DNA of 40,000 bases from Prorocentrum cordatum. Lineage: Eukaryota; Sar; Dinophyceae; Prorocentrales; Prorocentraceae. Below are positions 20,800 to 29,623 of the stretch, piece after piece. The first letter of the stretch is position 1; each line of letters starts with the position of its first letter. A program made the position numbers and the translations under genes. Below the pieces are notes generated by a model that worked only from the letters and a program-made list of their open reading frames with translations, did no database searches and was not told the DNA's origin. Location of the stretch: the NCBI GenBank assembly GCA_963575745.1, contig CAUYUJ010015267.1:190001-230000 (forward strand), given 5' to 3'.

Positions 20800-21470
20800 C
20801 CACGCTCTGCCGTGCCGTGCCCTGCGCGCCTGCCCTGTGTGCTATGCTGTGCTGAGCTGTGCTGCGATGTGCTGTGCTGTGCCGTGCCGTGCTGTGCTGC
20901 GGTGTGTTGTACTGTGCTATGCTGTGCTGTGCTGTGCAAGTGTGCTGTGCAAAACTGCCACGCCTGCTGTGCCGTGGACGACCCCTATGGCGTCGAGAAT
21001 GTGCCGTACGTGCCAAGCCGTGTGTGTGTGTGTGTGTGTGTGTCTGTGTGTCTGTGTGTCTGTGTGTCTGTGTGTCTGTGTGTCTGTGTGTCTGTGTGTC
21101 TGTGTGTCTGTGTGTCTGTGTGTCTGTGTGTCTGTGTGTCTGTGTGTCTGTGTGTCTGTGTGTCTGTGTGTCTGTGTGTCTGTGTGTCTGTGTGTCTGTG
21201 TGTCTGTGTGTCTGTGTGTCTGTGTGTCTGTGTGTCTGTGTGTCTGTGTGTCTGTGTGTCTGTGTGTCTGTGTGCCTGTGTGCCTGTGTGCCTGTGTGCC
21301 TGTGTGCCTGTGTGCCTGTGTCTGTGTCTGTGTCTGTGTCTGTGTCTGTGTCTGTGCTGTGCTGTGCTGTGCTGTGCTGTGCTGTGCTGTGCTGTGCTGT
21401 GTGCGCTGTGATGTGCTGTGCTGCGGTGCGCTGCGCTGCGCTGCGCTGCGCTGCGCTGCGCTGCGCTGTG
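20800..21470. repeat. Graded microsatellite block: TGCTG, TGTGTCTG, TGTGCCTG, TGTGTC, TGCTG, CGCTG
   Basis: Imperfect TGCTGTGC at 20830-20940, then a satellite remnant. About 30 units of TGTGTCTG follow (21020-21268), then six TGTGCCTG, six TGTGTC (to about 21353), TGCTG units (21354-21402) and CGCTG units (21424-21470). Each type differs from its neighbour by one substitution or a small change of unit length. Confidence 0.93.
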
Positions 21471-21588
21471 CTGTGCGCGTGAGGAGGAGGGGGAGGAGGA
21501 GGAGGAGGAGGGGAGGAGGGCGGGTGTGGGTGAGACGCGGGTGCGGCGCGGGTGGGAAGAAAACCAGAACCCCACGAAGCATGTGGGG

Positions 21589-21733
21589 AATAAGGACGCG
21601 CGACTTTGCTCAGGGTACCCTTGCGTCCTTGCTCTTCCTTGCTCTTGCGTCCTTGAGGTTTTCGTCGTCCGCCGCCCCAAAAATCGAAACTTCGGCTTCC
21701 AAGGGTCTTGCGTCCTTACCGCGCGTCCTCATT
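21589..21733. repeat. Candidate inverted-repeat element, 145 bp
   Basis: Ends AATAAGGACGCGCG (21589-21602) and CGCGCGTCCTCATT (21720-21733) are complementary at 13 of 14 positions. TTGCGTCCTT recurs inside. No clear flanking duplication and no second copy, so this is tentative. Confidence 0.4.
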
Positions 21734-22130
21734 AGGGTTTTTGACTGTACAGCCTCTCTGCCTGCCGCCCTCCCCGCCCACCACGGGCGGGCAGCGCGCG
21801 ACCTACCTGGGAGGGTTTTGGGAGGCTCTCGCAGGAGGCCCAGCGAGAAGTCTTACTGCCACCTATCTCCTGCGACTCTCGGCATCACGGGAGTCACCCG
21901 CGGCCCAGCCATGGCCGAGATGAGCGCCTTCGTCTGCCCAGGCCAAGGCGACGATTTCCTCTTCGCGGACGCGGAGCTTCGGGGAAGAGCAGGAGGAGAA
22001 GGAGGGGGAGGAGGAGGAGGAGGAGGAGGAGGAGGAGGAGGAGGACCAGTGTAAACCCAAGAGTCATCAACGATGTTGGAATACACCCTCCCTCCAATCT
22101 CCGTCTTCATAGGCCCCTACAACTGTTATT
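21734..22130. other. Non-coding interval with GGA microsatellite
   Basis: A GGA/GGAGGA run at about 21990-22046 produces poly-Gly or poly-Pro frames. No gene recognised. Confidence 0.5.
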
Positions 22131-23615
22131 TCCATTAAGGGAACTGCTTCGTTGGAAGACAACCGTTTGGAGAGCCTGAAGCATGCCGAAGCATTGTTCC
22201 CGGGCTCCAACGCCACGGATAAACCTGAATGTTGCGTCTTGACGATCTGGAATCGTGCCAGAACACCATTCTTGGGACGTCAACATCGCAAATCGATGTA
22301 ACTGTTGCGCCCTCATAATCCTAAATCCCCCAGACAAGTGATTTTTGGTACGCAGACCACGGGAATCCGAAATGTTCTTGCACAGTTTACGAAAGAACGT
22401 ACGCGGCGCTTGGGCGAGAGCCACATTTGAAAAAGGAACCGGCCTCAATCCGTGAAACCTTTGCAAAGCTCTAGCAACGAATGTGCACGGCGCTAGGGCG
22501 AGAGCCACATTTTGAAAAGGCCGCCCTCAATTCGTGAAACTCTTGCAAATGTTCAAAGAGAGTGTGCGTGGCGCTAAGGCGAGAGACACACTTTGAAACC
22601 GACCCGCTCCCAATCCGTGAAACTCATTCAAATTTCTAAAACGAAGGTGCGCGGCGCTAAGGCGAGAGCCACATGTGGAAAACGATCCGCCCTCAATCCG
22701 TGAAACCCTTGCAAATTCTTAAAACGAATGTACGCGAATCAACATAATTATCGTACCCGCATAACCTTGAGTTCCCCAAGCAAATAATTTCTTGGTGCGC
22801 TTATCGCGGGAATCCGAACAACTATTGCAAATGTTACACAATAATGCGCGCGGCGCTTGGGCGAGAGCCACACTGTGAAAAGGAGCCGCCCTCAATTCGT
22901 GAAACTCTTGCAAAGCTTTAGGAACGAATGCGCACGGCGCTGAGGCGAGAGCCACAATTTGAAAAGGAACCGCCCTCAATTAGTGAAACTGTTGCAAATG
23001 TTTTAAAAGAATGTGCGCGGCGCTCAGGCGAGAGCCACACTTGGACAACCGACCCGCTTTCAATCCGTGAAACCCTTGCACATGTTTAGACCGAATGTGC
23101 CCGGCGCGAAGGCGAAGGCCACATTTTGAAAAACACCCGCCCTCAATCAGTGAAACTGTTGCAATTTCTTAAAACGAAGATGCGCGGCCTTAAGGAGCCA
23201 CTTTTTTAACACCACCCGTCCTCAACATGTAATATTCTTGCACATGGTCAAGACTAACGTGCCCGGCATTAACGCGAAGGTTACATTTTGAAAAGCACCG
23301 GCCCTCAATTAGTGAAACTTCTGCAACTGAGTAAGAAAAACGAAAGTGCGCGGCGCTCAGGCGAGAACCACATTTTGAAAACGATCCGCCCTCAATCCGT
23401 AAAGCTCTTGCAACTAAAAAAAAAAAACGAATATGCGCAGCCTTAAGGCGAACGCCGCATTGTGAAAAAACATCCGCCCTCAATTAGTGAAATGTTTGCA
23501 AACCACTCGCTCTCAATCCGTGAAACTCTTAGACATGTGAAAGCGAATGTGCATGGCGCTCAGGCGGGGGCCACATTTTGAAAACCACCCGCCCTCCATC
23601 TGTGAAGCTGTTGTC
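22131..23615. repeat. ~83-bp tandem array with a higher-order block
   Basis: Units repeat CGTGAAACTCTTGCAAA, then an ACGAATGTGCGCGGCG-like stretch, GGCGAGAGCCACA, TTTTGAAAAGGAGCCGCCC and TCAAT at about 79-87-bp steps (for example 22451, 22533, 22616, 22699, 22899, 22982, 23066). A distinct insert with CGGGAATCCGAA occurs at 22360 and 22807, 447 bp apart, giving a higher-order period. Units are more diverged than the 89-bp satellite, implying greater age. Confidence 0.85.
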
Positions 23616-23728
23616 ACTTCTTAGGCGTCAGAGTCATAGATGGTGAGGAAGTCTCCGGCGAAACGCCCGGCCCGCCCTAAAAACTGGCCTCGGGGAGCGA
23701 CAGGGGGAAGTGATTTATGATGAAAAGG

Positions 23729-23890
23729 AATGGAGGAGGAGGAGGAGGAGGAGGAGGAGGAGGAGGAGGAGGAGGAGGAGGAGGAGGAGGAGGAGGAGGA
23801 GGAGGAGGGGGAGGGGGAGGGAGAGGAGGAGGAGGAGAAGGAGGAGGAGCAGGAGGAGGAGGAGGAGGAGGAGGAGGAGGAGAAGGGGGG
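23729..23890. repeat. GGA trinucleotide microsatellite
   Basis: Long GGAGGAGGA run with GGGGGA and GCAGGA interruptions. Confidence 0.95.
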
Positions 23891-23944
23891 GATGGAACGA
23901 ACAGGTGCGGGCGTGGGGCGCGGGCGCGGACGCGGACCCGTACC

Positions 23945-24047
23945 GCTGCTCGTCCTGGAGAGCCCTCGCCATCACGGTTGGAGTCTCTTTGAGATTCTGG
24001 TCAGAGCGCGCCCCAGGAGAGGTCCACGGAGCAGCGGTGCCAGTAAA
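23945..24047 (+). mobile_element. Dispersed inverted-repeat element, family C, copy 1
   Basis: Shares AGCCCTCGCCATCACGGTTGG, then CTGGTCA and CCCCAGGAGAGGTCCACGG and GAGCAGCG with 33173-33299 and, more distantly, 29320-29415 and 27262-27365 (inverted). Ends CCGCTGCTCGTCC and GGACCT...AGCAGCGG are roughly complementary. It lies just upstream of gene A. Confidence 0.55.
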
Positions 24048-24156
24048 AGCTTTCTGGCCCCCTCAGGAGCACCATGTCGGCATCCCTTCTGGCCGCGTGG
24101 CACGCGGGCCTGCTCTGCCTGCCGACGCCCCCGTCTCGCTCTTCCTGGCTGGTAAG

Positions 24157-25809
24157 ATGAGCTCTGCCGAGCTCCTGCGCCAGGCCGTGCCAGCCGACGT
24201 TCTGCCCATCCACACCGCCGCCGCAGTGGCGCAGAAGCTGCTGGAGCCTGACGCCCTGCCGGACGACAACACCGTGCTTGGCGTGAGGTACCACGACGCG
24301 TCGCTGCTGGCGAGGCACCCAGAGGTGACCTAGGCCTCCTGGATGGGGTCGGAGTCGATGGGGTCGGAGGATCGCGCCGCATCGGTGATGCATCGGATGT
24401 AACGGTTGACGTTGAGCCCCCCTTTCTCCGCGCCGACGTCACATATGCATCGGCGATGCATTGACGATGCGGCGCTGTCTTCCGACCCCATCTAGTCGGA
24501 CCCCATCTAGGAGGCCCCTAGAGGTGCGCGAGCGCTTCAAGCTCCGCAACGTGGGCATGGCTGTCGCCCGGGACGGGGTGGCTCGCGCCGAGATGTGGGC
24601 GCAGCGCTTTGAGAGGCAGTCTGGAAGGGGCCTGCGCGTGACAGCCGCCAACGAAAGCGGGCGGCGACGCGCAGATTCGGGTGAAGGCGCTAGCATTCGG
24701 GCACCCGCGGATCATGCAATGGAGAACGCCCTGGATGGATATTGGTACAACAGTTCCTCTGGCCACTTCAAGATCGAAGGGATGCAGATTGTGTGGCAGA
24801 AGCACCGCCTGGCCTCCCAAGCCTGGACCCTGAAACCCGAGGGCGAAGGCAGCTACTCGGTCTCCGTGAATGGCACCAAGCATGTCGCGACTGTCGCGAC
24901 GCGTCCTGGCATCTCGCTGGTGTGGGGCGATGGCGACGTGTGGGTGAAGAAGCGCGAGCTCGGCGCCTGCGCGCTGAAGAGCCGGCTGGAGGCGCTCGAT
25001 GCGCTGAAGGGCCACGTCGTCTTCGGCCGCATCCCTGGCGAGGGGTGCAGCTACCGCGCGCTCGTGCGTGGCCACGGGCGGAGCGGCGAGCTGCAGCTCC
25101 TCGTGAACGAGAAGTGCCTCCCCCCTGGTGCGCCGCGCTGCGGCGCCGAGGGCCGCGAGGTGGTCGTGTCCCTTAGGGGGCCACATGCGAACCCCACCCC
25201 TGCCCCCCACGATTTCTGAGGGGGAGGGTGGGGTTCACTTCGCCTCCCCCTCAGAAATCGTGGGGGGCAGGGGCAGGGCTCGCATGTGGCCCCCTATCCC
25301 TGCCCTCGGGCGGTGGCCGCCCTGCGGCCACCTACGTGCTCGTGCAGGCGGCGGGCATCGAGGAGCTGGGCAGGTCGTCCACCGCCAGGATGTGTCCACA
25401 TCACCCGCCTCGGGGTCGTGCCCTCGGATCTCGAGGAGCGGTGGGTACGGATATCTGCCCGCCCGCGTGGGCAGGCAAATGTCCACATCCACCGCTCCCC
25501 GAGTCCTCGGAACACGGCCCGTTGGCAGTGGGTGTGGTCATGATCTGGCGGCGCAGGGCGGACTCCCTGGAGCAGGCCTTCCCGCTGCTGGACATCGGGT
25601 CCAAGGCGTGGTCCCGGGCGGGGCTGCTCAAGAGCACCGCCAAGAAGATCGCCAGTGTGTTGAAGGGCCACTTCCGCCTGGCCGCCAGCATCTTGGGCAA
25701 GCAGCGGGACCTGGAGGACGCGCAGCTTTTGCAGCAAGTCTGCAGGGGGCCCCTGTACACCACTACCGTGCTTGGCTGGGGCCATCTTCGGGCCCCAGGA
25801 TGGTGGTGA
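24157..25809 (+). CDS. Gene A: unknown protein, exons 24157-24324, 24524-25173, 25302-25392, 25543-25809
   Basis: Removing three inverted-repeat elements leaves one continuous frame of about 391 residues. Exon 1 encodes MSSAELLRQAVPADVLP and ends in LLARHPE. Exon 2 continues VRERFKLRNVGMAVARDG and holds a small beta-rich-looking module at about residues 122-196 (DGYWYNSSSGHFKIEG to VWGDGDVWVK), similar in style to the W-x-DGD-x-W modules common in dinoflagellate proteins. Exon 3 gives YVLVQAAGIEELGR; exon 4 gives FPLLDIGSKAWSR and DLEDAQLLQQVCRG. The function is unknown. The frame is open upstream of 24157, so the start is tentative; an ATG at 24074 lies in another frame. The last ~15 residues may be intron read-through, because coding-like sequence (LRVSGSLETTAEG) reappears near 25935-25975. 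Confidence 0.65.
24321..24526 (+). mobile_element. Introner-like element in gene A, family I, 7-bp target duplication, GT-AG
   Basis: The direct repeat AGAGGTG flanks it exactly (24321-24327 and 24520-24526). The ends are inverted: ACCTAGGCCTCCTGGATGGG on the left and the inverse of AGGGGCCTCCTAGATGGGG on the right. Using the GT of the left duplication and the AG of the right gives a 199-nt GT-AG intron (24325-24523). That intron rejoins codons GAG and GTG in phase 0. The interior has GATGCATCGG/CGATGC repeats. A related copy lies at about 32219-32467. Confidence 0.8.
25169..25301 (+). mobile_element. Introner-like hairpin element in gene A, 54-bp arms, 5-bp target duplication
   Basis: TCCCT flanks it on both sides (25169-25173 and 25297-25301). 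The element 25174-25296 has two 54-bp arms complementary except at a few positions around a 15-base spacer (25228-25242), starting TAGGGGGCCACATGCGA and ending with its inverse. Removing 128 bp (element plus one TCCCT) rejoins the frame (VVVS to LPSGG). Left in place, 128 bp shifts the frame. No GT-AG pair sits at the duplication, so any splicing would be non-canonical. Confidence 0.8.
25390..25542 (+). mobile_element. Introner-like element in gene A, third insertion, 3-bp target duplication
   Basis: ATG flanks it (25390-25392 and 25540-25542). Ends TGTCCACATCACCC and the inverse of GACCACACCCAC are similar inverted repeats. The central arms (GAGCGGTGG...CTGCCCGCCC, spacer GCGT, GGGCAGGC...CCACCGCTCC) pair well. 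Total 150 bp is a multiple of three with no stop, so the element could also be translated. Removing it joins ARM to IWRRRADS. Confidence 0.65.
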
Positions 25810-26849
25810 AGGCCTTCCCGGCCGGGGCCAGTGGCGTGGGCCCAGGGCGGTCTTGGTCAAGCATGGTGTTGCTGTGTCGGTGCCTTCTGCGCGGCAGGTG
25901 GCAGACGATTCACCAGGCTCACGCCACATCCGTCGTCTTCGTGTTTCTGGAAGTCTGGAGACCACGGCCGAGGGGGTGTTCGTGCTCCTTCGGTGCCTGG
26001 TCTTGCTTCTGATGTGTCGCTGAGGAGCTAAGGCTTCGAATTGAGGAGGAAGGCGAATCGGAAGGAGGAGGTATGATGAGCAAGAGGAGAAGGAGGAGGG
26101 GGAGCAGGCGGAGGAGGGGGATTGAACGCCCTCCTGGGGGCTTCTTGGGCTACCTGGGGGCCGTGTTGAGATCCTTTTGAGCTGCCTTGGGGCCACCTGC
26201 AACCGATAGGCAATCACATAACCAACATATTTGTCGATTCTGGTTGTCTGGGGATTCCTTGAGGTCCTCAGGGGGGCCCTCTCGGGGCCTCTTCGGGCTT
26301 CTCAGCCGCTTGTGCTGTCTCGGTAGCCTCTGGGGCTCCTACTGGGGCATCCTCGATGCCCAAACAATTTCAGCATCACCCCTGCTGCCTGACAACAACC
26401 CCCCAAACTTGCAACATCGACTCCAGGGGGACAAGTACTAAGATGAGCAAGAAATCGTGATAGAGACGTGCCTCCCAGATTTTGAGGTTTTCCTGATGTT
26501 CCGCGCGGACTCCGCAAGATACTCCACAATTTCTGAAACACATCCTGAGCCAATGGCATCATGAAATCATTCTCGTCCTGGGTATGGGTGGGTGCACGGA
26601 TCTCACGCGCAGGTCGCCCCCAGGGGTCGGCGAATACCCTGGGAGCTGCGCTTCCGTGGCACCGTCAGAGCAACAAGTACCTCCAGGCTAGGGACCGTTT
26701 CGATTTGATTTCGAGTCGGACAGGTGGTTCGATCTGATTCGATTCCGATATTTCCAGTGATCCACTACGGCCTGATGCTTGCAAGCGCCTCGATCTGGCG
26801 CACATGACGGTTGGATCCGACTTCCTGGTTCGATGTTGATTGATCATGC

Positions 26850-26852
<3 letters not shown>
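25810..26852. other. Mostly non-coding interval
   Basis: A possible further exon of gene A lies near 25850-26023. An imperfect inverted pair (ACCGTGCTTGG near 25768 and TCAAGCATGGT near 25858) could mark another element, but no duplication is clear. 26040-26125 is GGA-rich. Nothing else is recognised. Confidence 0.35.
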
Positions 26853-26887
<35 letters not shown>

Positions 26888-26888
26888 G
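26853..26888. repeat. GTC microsatellite
   Basis: About a dozen consecutive GTC units, followed by imperfect GTCGTC-rich sequence to about 27130. Confidence 0.9.
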
Positions 26889-27261
26889 CGTCCGTCGTCC
26901 GTCGTCGGTCGCCGCCCGCTGCCAGGGCTCTCGGGCAAGGGTTGAGGCTCTTGGGCGTCTTCCGTGCCGCGTCTTGGGGCTTCGGGGGCTCAGGGGACTT
27001 CCCGTGTACCTGCGTGGACGCTCCGTGAACTCCTGGGACCTGGGCTGTCGCCGCCGCCGCCGCGGTCGTCGCTCGTCGTGCGCCGTTCGATGATGGCTGT
27101 CGTTCGCCGTTCGGTCGTCGGCCTCCGGTCGTCGCCAGGCCTACCACCTGCTGAAGACGAGCTTCGCCAACCACCCGTCCCTGCAGGGCGGAGGGCCCCA
27201 TCGGAGGAGGGCCAGTCGAGACCGCGGCAGCTCTCCCGCCCGGCCCAGGCCCGCTCCCGGT

Positions 27262-27365
27262 CTGTCCCGTCCCTGCAGTCCTCCGGGGGTCCATCCTGGC
27301 CCGCCTCCCGGGGCGGCCCAGCCACGGCGACGAGGGGCTTCCAGGAGGCCCAGAAAGGGCGGAGA
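27262..27365 (-). mobile_element. Dispersed inverted-repeat element, family C, copy 2 (inverted)
   Basis: On the minus strand it reads CCTCCTGGAAGCCCCTCGTC, GCCGTGGCTGGGCC, GGGAGGCGGGCCAGGATGG. This is very close to 29332-29398 on the plus strand. Confidence 0.6.
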
Positions 27366-28334
27366 GCTTCGCATGCGGGGGCGAGTCCTGGGCGCCTCGT
27401 GCGTCCTCGCCATCCCTGCCTTCAGAGTGCCTGAGCGTCGATCAGCGTCTGGCAATCGGTGAGGCAGCGCCGCCTGGCGTCGATTCAGCGTCGACTGGCG
27501 TCGAGGAGCGTTGAGGAGCACCGGTTCGCGTCGACCCGCAACAGAGCCAGCAAAATGGCAGGGGAGGCTCCCGTGACTTGCCACCGAAGCCACAGGGAGG
27601 GCCGCCGCGGGCTCGACTGGCCACCCCTCCGGCCCCGGAACTTCCCCACTGTGGTCTGCGGCGGCCGCCAAGACCGCGGCGGGTGCTCCGTCTACGACCG
27701 CGCCCTCTCGGCCCTCTGCTGGCGCGCGCCCGCGCCGGCCGCGGCGGAGGGCGCGGTGCACCCGTTTGTGCGCGCCATCCTGTCCAGGTGGGCGAGGCAG
27801 AGAAATGGGTTCGACCTTGGAGGGCAGGCCTCCTAGAAGACTGGTGCAGCGGAGACCCATGCCAAGAAACACCCTGCTCGCGTTTCGATGGCTTTTCGAT
27901 GGAAAACATGACGTTCCAAGACCATATCAATGGACGTCCAGGGGTCTCAGGGCTGGGTCTCTTGTGGAAGGTTTCTTGTGAACTGGCCTCCATTGTATTT
28001 GGGGCCTACGCCAAATACCGCTCTCACGTTCTAGCCACGAGCGTCAAAAGGCGCACTGGGTGTCGTTGCGTACATAGACGCATTCGGGCCGAAGCGTCTG
28101 TGGACAATGCGGCCGTTGCCTTCGACGAAGTACACCATCGGAGACAGTGTAGATCCGTCTACGGTATGTTCCTGTTCTAGGGCAGGTCCCACATGGTACT
28201 CCAAGCTCGACCTTGGGCGACATTCGCGTGGAAGCTACCGCCTCGAGGTCGCGCGTGAGTGCCTTCGCCTCCCCGCGGTGTGCCGCGCTGGCGGCCCGCG
28301 CAAGCCGCGGCGTGAGGTCGCCATGTCATCTCCC
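27366..28334. other. No confident gene
   Basis: 27420-27540 holds degenerate GGCGTCGAxxAGCGTC repeats. Coding-like text appears on both strands but is not supported by motifs. CAAGAAACACC near 27861 and GGAAGGTTTCTTG near 27966 form a weak inverted pair. Confidence 0.35.
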
Positions 28335-28499
28335 GAGCATTTTCTTAGGGTGGAGGGCAAACAGTGGAATCTGAAATGCCGTTTCGATGGATGTCCGAGG
28401 CTGGAGTCTGCAAAAGGTGAATCACAAGACGGATTGGTTTTCGAGGTGCAGAAGTCCGTATGGATTTCACCCTGAGCCCTCCACCAAAAGAAAATGTTC
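28335..28499. mobile_element. Inverted-repeat element, 165 bp, ~36-bp arms
   Basis: The left arm GAGCATTTTCTTAGGGTGGA continues GGGCAAACAGTGGAATC. The right arm is the inverse of GAACATTTTCTTTTGGTGGA continuing GGGCTCAGGGTGAAATC. About 29 of 37 positions agree. ATCTCCC and ATCTCGC near the two ends may be a degraded target duplication. No known family assigned. Confidence 0.65.
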
Positions 28500-29319
28500 A
28501 GATCTCGCGCACGAGACCCTCTTCCTTTCGCCGCGCAAGTGGCGCCGGGATCGGAGGGAGGGCCAGTAGAGACAGCGGGGGACCGTCTTGGCGCACCCAC
28601 CGCGGCCGGTGGGGACTCGTGCCTGTGCCTCGTCTGCCCGCCCCCCCTCACCCTGTCCCCCGTCCTCCTCTGGGAGCGCTGGGAGCGGAGGGAGGGCCAG
28701 AGTCTCGGTACGATCGAACTGAGTACATACAGCGAGCGGCTTGAATAAGGAACACTTGCTTTTCAAAAGGGGCTCGGTCGTTCCTTACGCTTGCATGCGT
28801 TATGTATCGTTCCCTATGCGCTATTTCTTATTTTTGAACGTGAAAAAGGGGCTTCGTTCCTTACTGATCTCTCATTAGGTCATGTCGATGACTGTACGGA
28901 AGGAATGGGTCCGAAGACCGACAGCATGCTGCCGCGGACGTGGTCCACTTGAGACAGGAGGCCGCCTGCCCAACAGCGGCCGCTGTCGGTCTTGGGCAAC
29001 AGTTCTTGTTGGGCATCGTGCCCATTTCTCCCGCACCCATCACGGAGATTCCTTCTTGTACTTCGCCTGCTGGCCCCCCGCGTCCTGTCCTCCGTCTTCT
29101 TCGGGACTGGGGGGGGGTCTTAGGTGGATGTTTCCTCCCACGGGCACGCACGCCGAAGGGGTATCCGAAGGATCTCGCAAGCCCCCCAGGTTTTCCCGCC
29201 TGGGGATGCTTTTTCCAGCAGCTGCGCCTCCTCGGGGGCATTCCGGGGGGGGTACCCGGAGGGCCCGAGCGGCCGCTGGAGGCCCGCGCCCCGACCCAGG
29301 AGCTGGGCCTCGAGGGCAC
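28500..29319. other. No confident gene
   Basis: GATCGGAGGGAGGGCCAG and GAGCGGAGGGAGGGCCAG (about 28548 and 28682) are a short direct repeat. A frame over 28940-29455 has no recognisable domain and its end lies inside family C. Coding status undecided. Confidence 0.3.
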
Positions 29320-29415
29320 CGCTCCTGTGGACCTCCTGGAGGCCCCTCGTCGCCGCGGCTGGGCCCGCCTCGGGAGGCGGGTCGGGATGGCCCCCTGGAG
29401 AGGTCCGGGGCCGGT
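29320..29415 (+). mobile_element. Dispersed inverted-repeat element, family C, copy 3
   Basis: Carries CACCGCTCCTGTGGACCTCC at the left, CCCCTCGTCGCCGCGGCTGG inside and CCCTGGAGAGGTCCGGGGCC at the right. The ends are roughly inverse to each other. Confidence 0.55.
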
Positions 29416-29445
29416 TTCGCGCGCATACTTCCGCAGGCCTCTGTT

Positions 29446-29623
29446 CTATACGTGAGGGTGGTCTCTCGCCGGAGTGACCTCTGGGTTCGGGCACGCTGGG
29501 GTCCCCAGATGGCTGAATGAGATGCGATCGTTACGGCCTGTGCGCTCCGGTTCGGCCTCCCCGCGGCCCCTGAAGGTCGCGCACCAAAGGTCTCTCCTCG
29601 CCTAGGGTCGCCCTTGCGTGTAG
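29446..29623. mobile_element. MITE-like element, 178 bp, copy 3 (complete)
   Basis: Left end CTATACGTGAGGGTG; right end AGGGTCGCCCTTGCGTGTAG is its diverged inverse. The interior CGCCGGAGTGACC and CACGCTGGGGTCCCCAGATG aligns with copies 1 and 2. Same length as copy 2 within one base. Confidence 0.75.

Noticed and set aside
20419-22054. Long Cys/Val-rich frames resembling a cysteine-rich protein
   Set aside because: They are translations of TGTGTCTG and TGCTG microsatellites.
23710-24156. Arg- or Gly-rich N-terminal extension of gene A
   Set aside because: It is GGA microsatellite and family C element read in frame; the real gene is placed from 24157 or slightly upstream.
25768-25868. Fourth introner-like element after gene A exon 4
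   Set aside because: The inverted pair is short, no flanking duplication is visible, and the downstream frame could not be joined with confidence.
28940-29455. 171-codon plus-strand frame with FLLGIVPISPAPITEIP
   Set aside because: No domain recognised, the opposite strand is open too, and the end lies in a dispersed repeat; not called as a gene.
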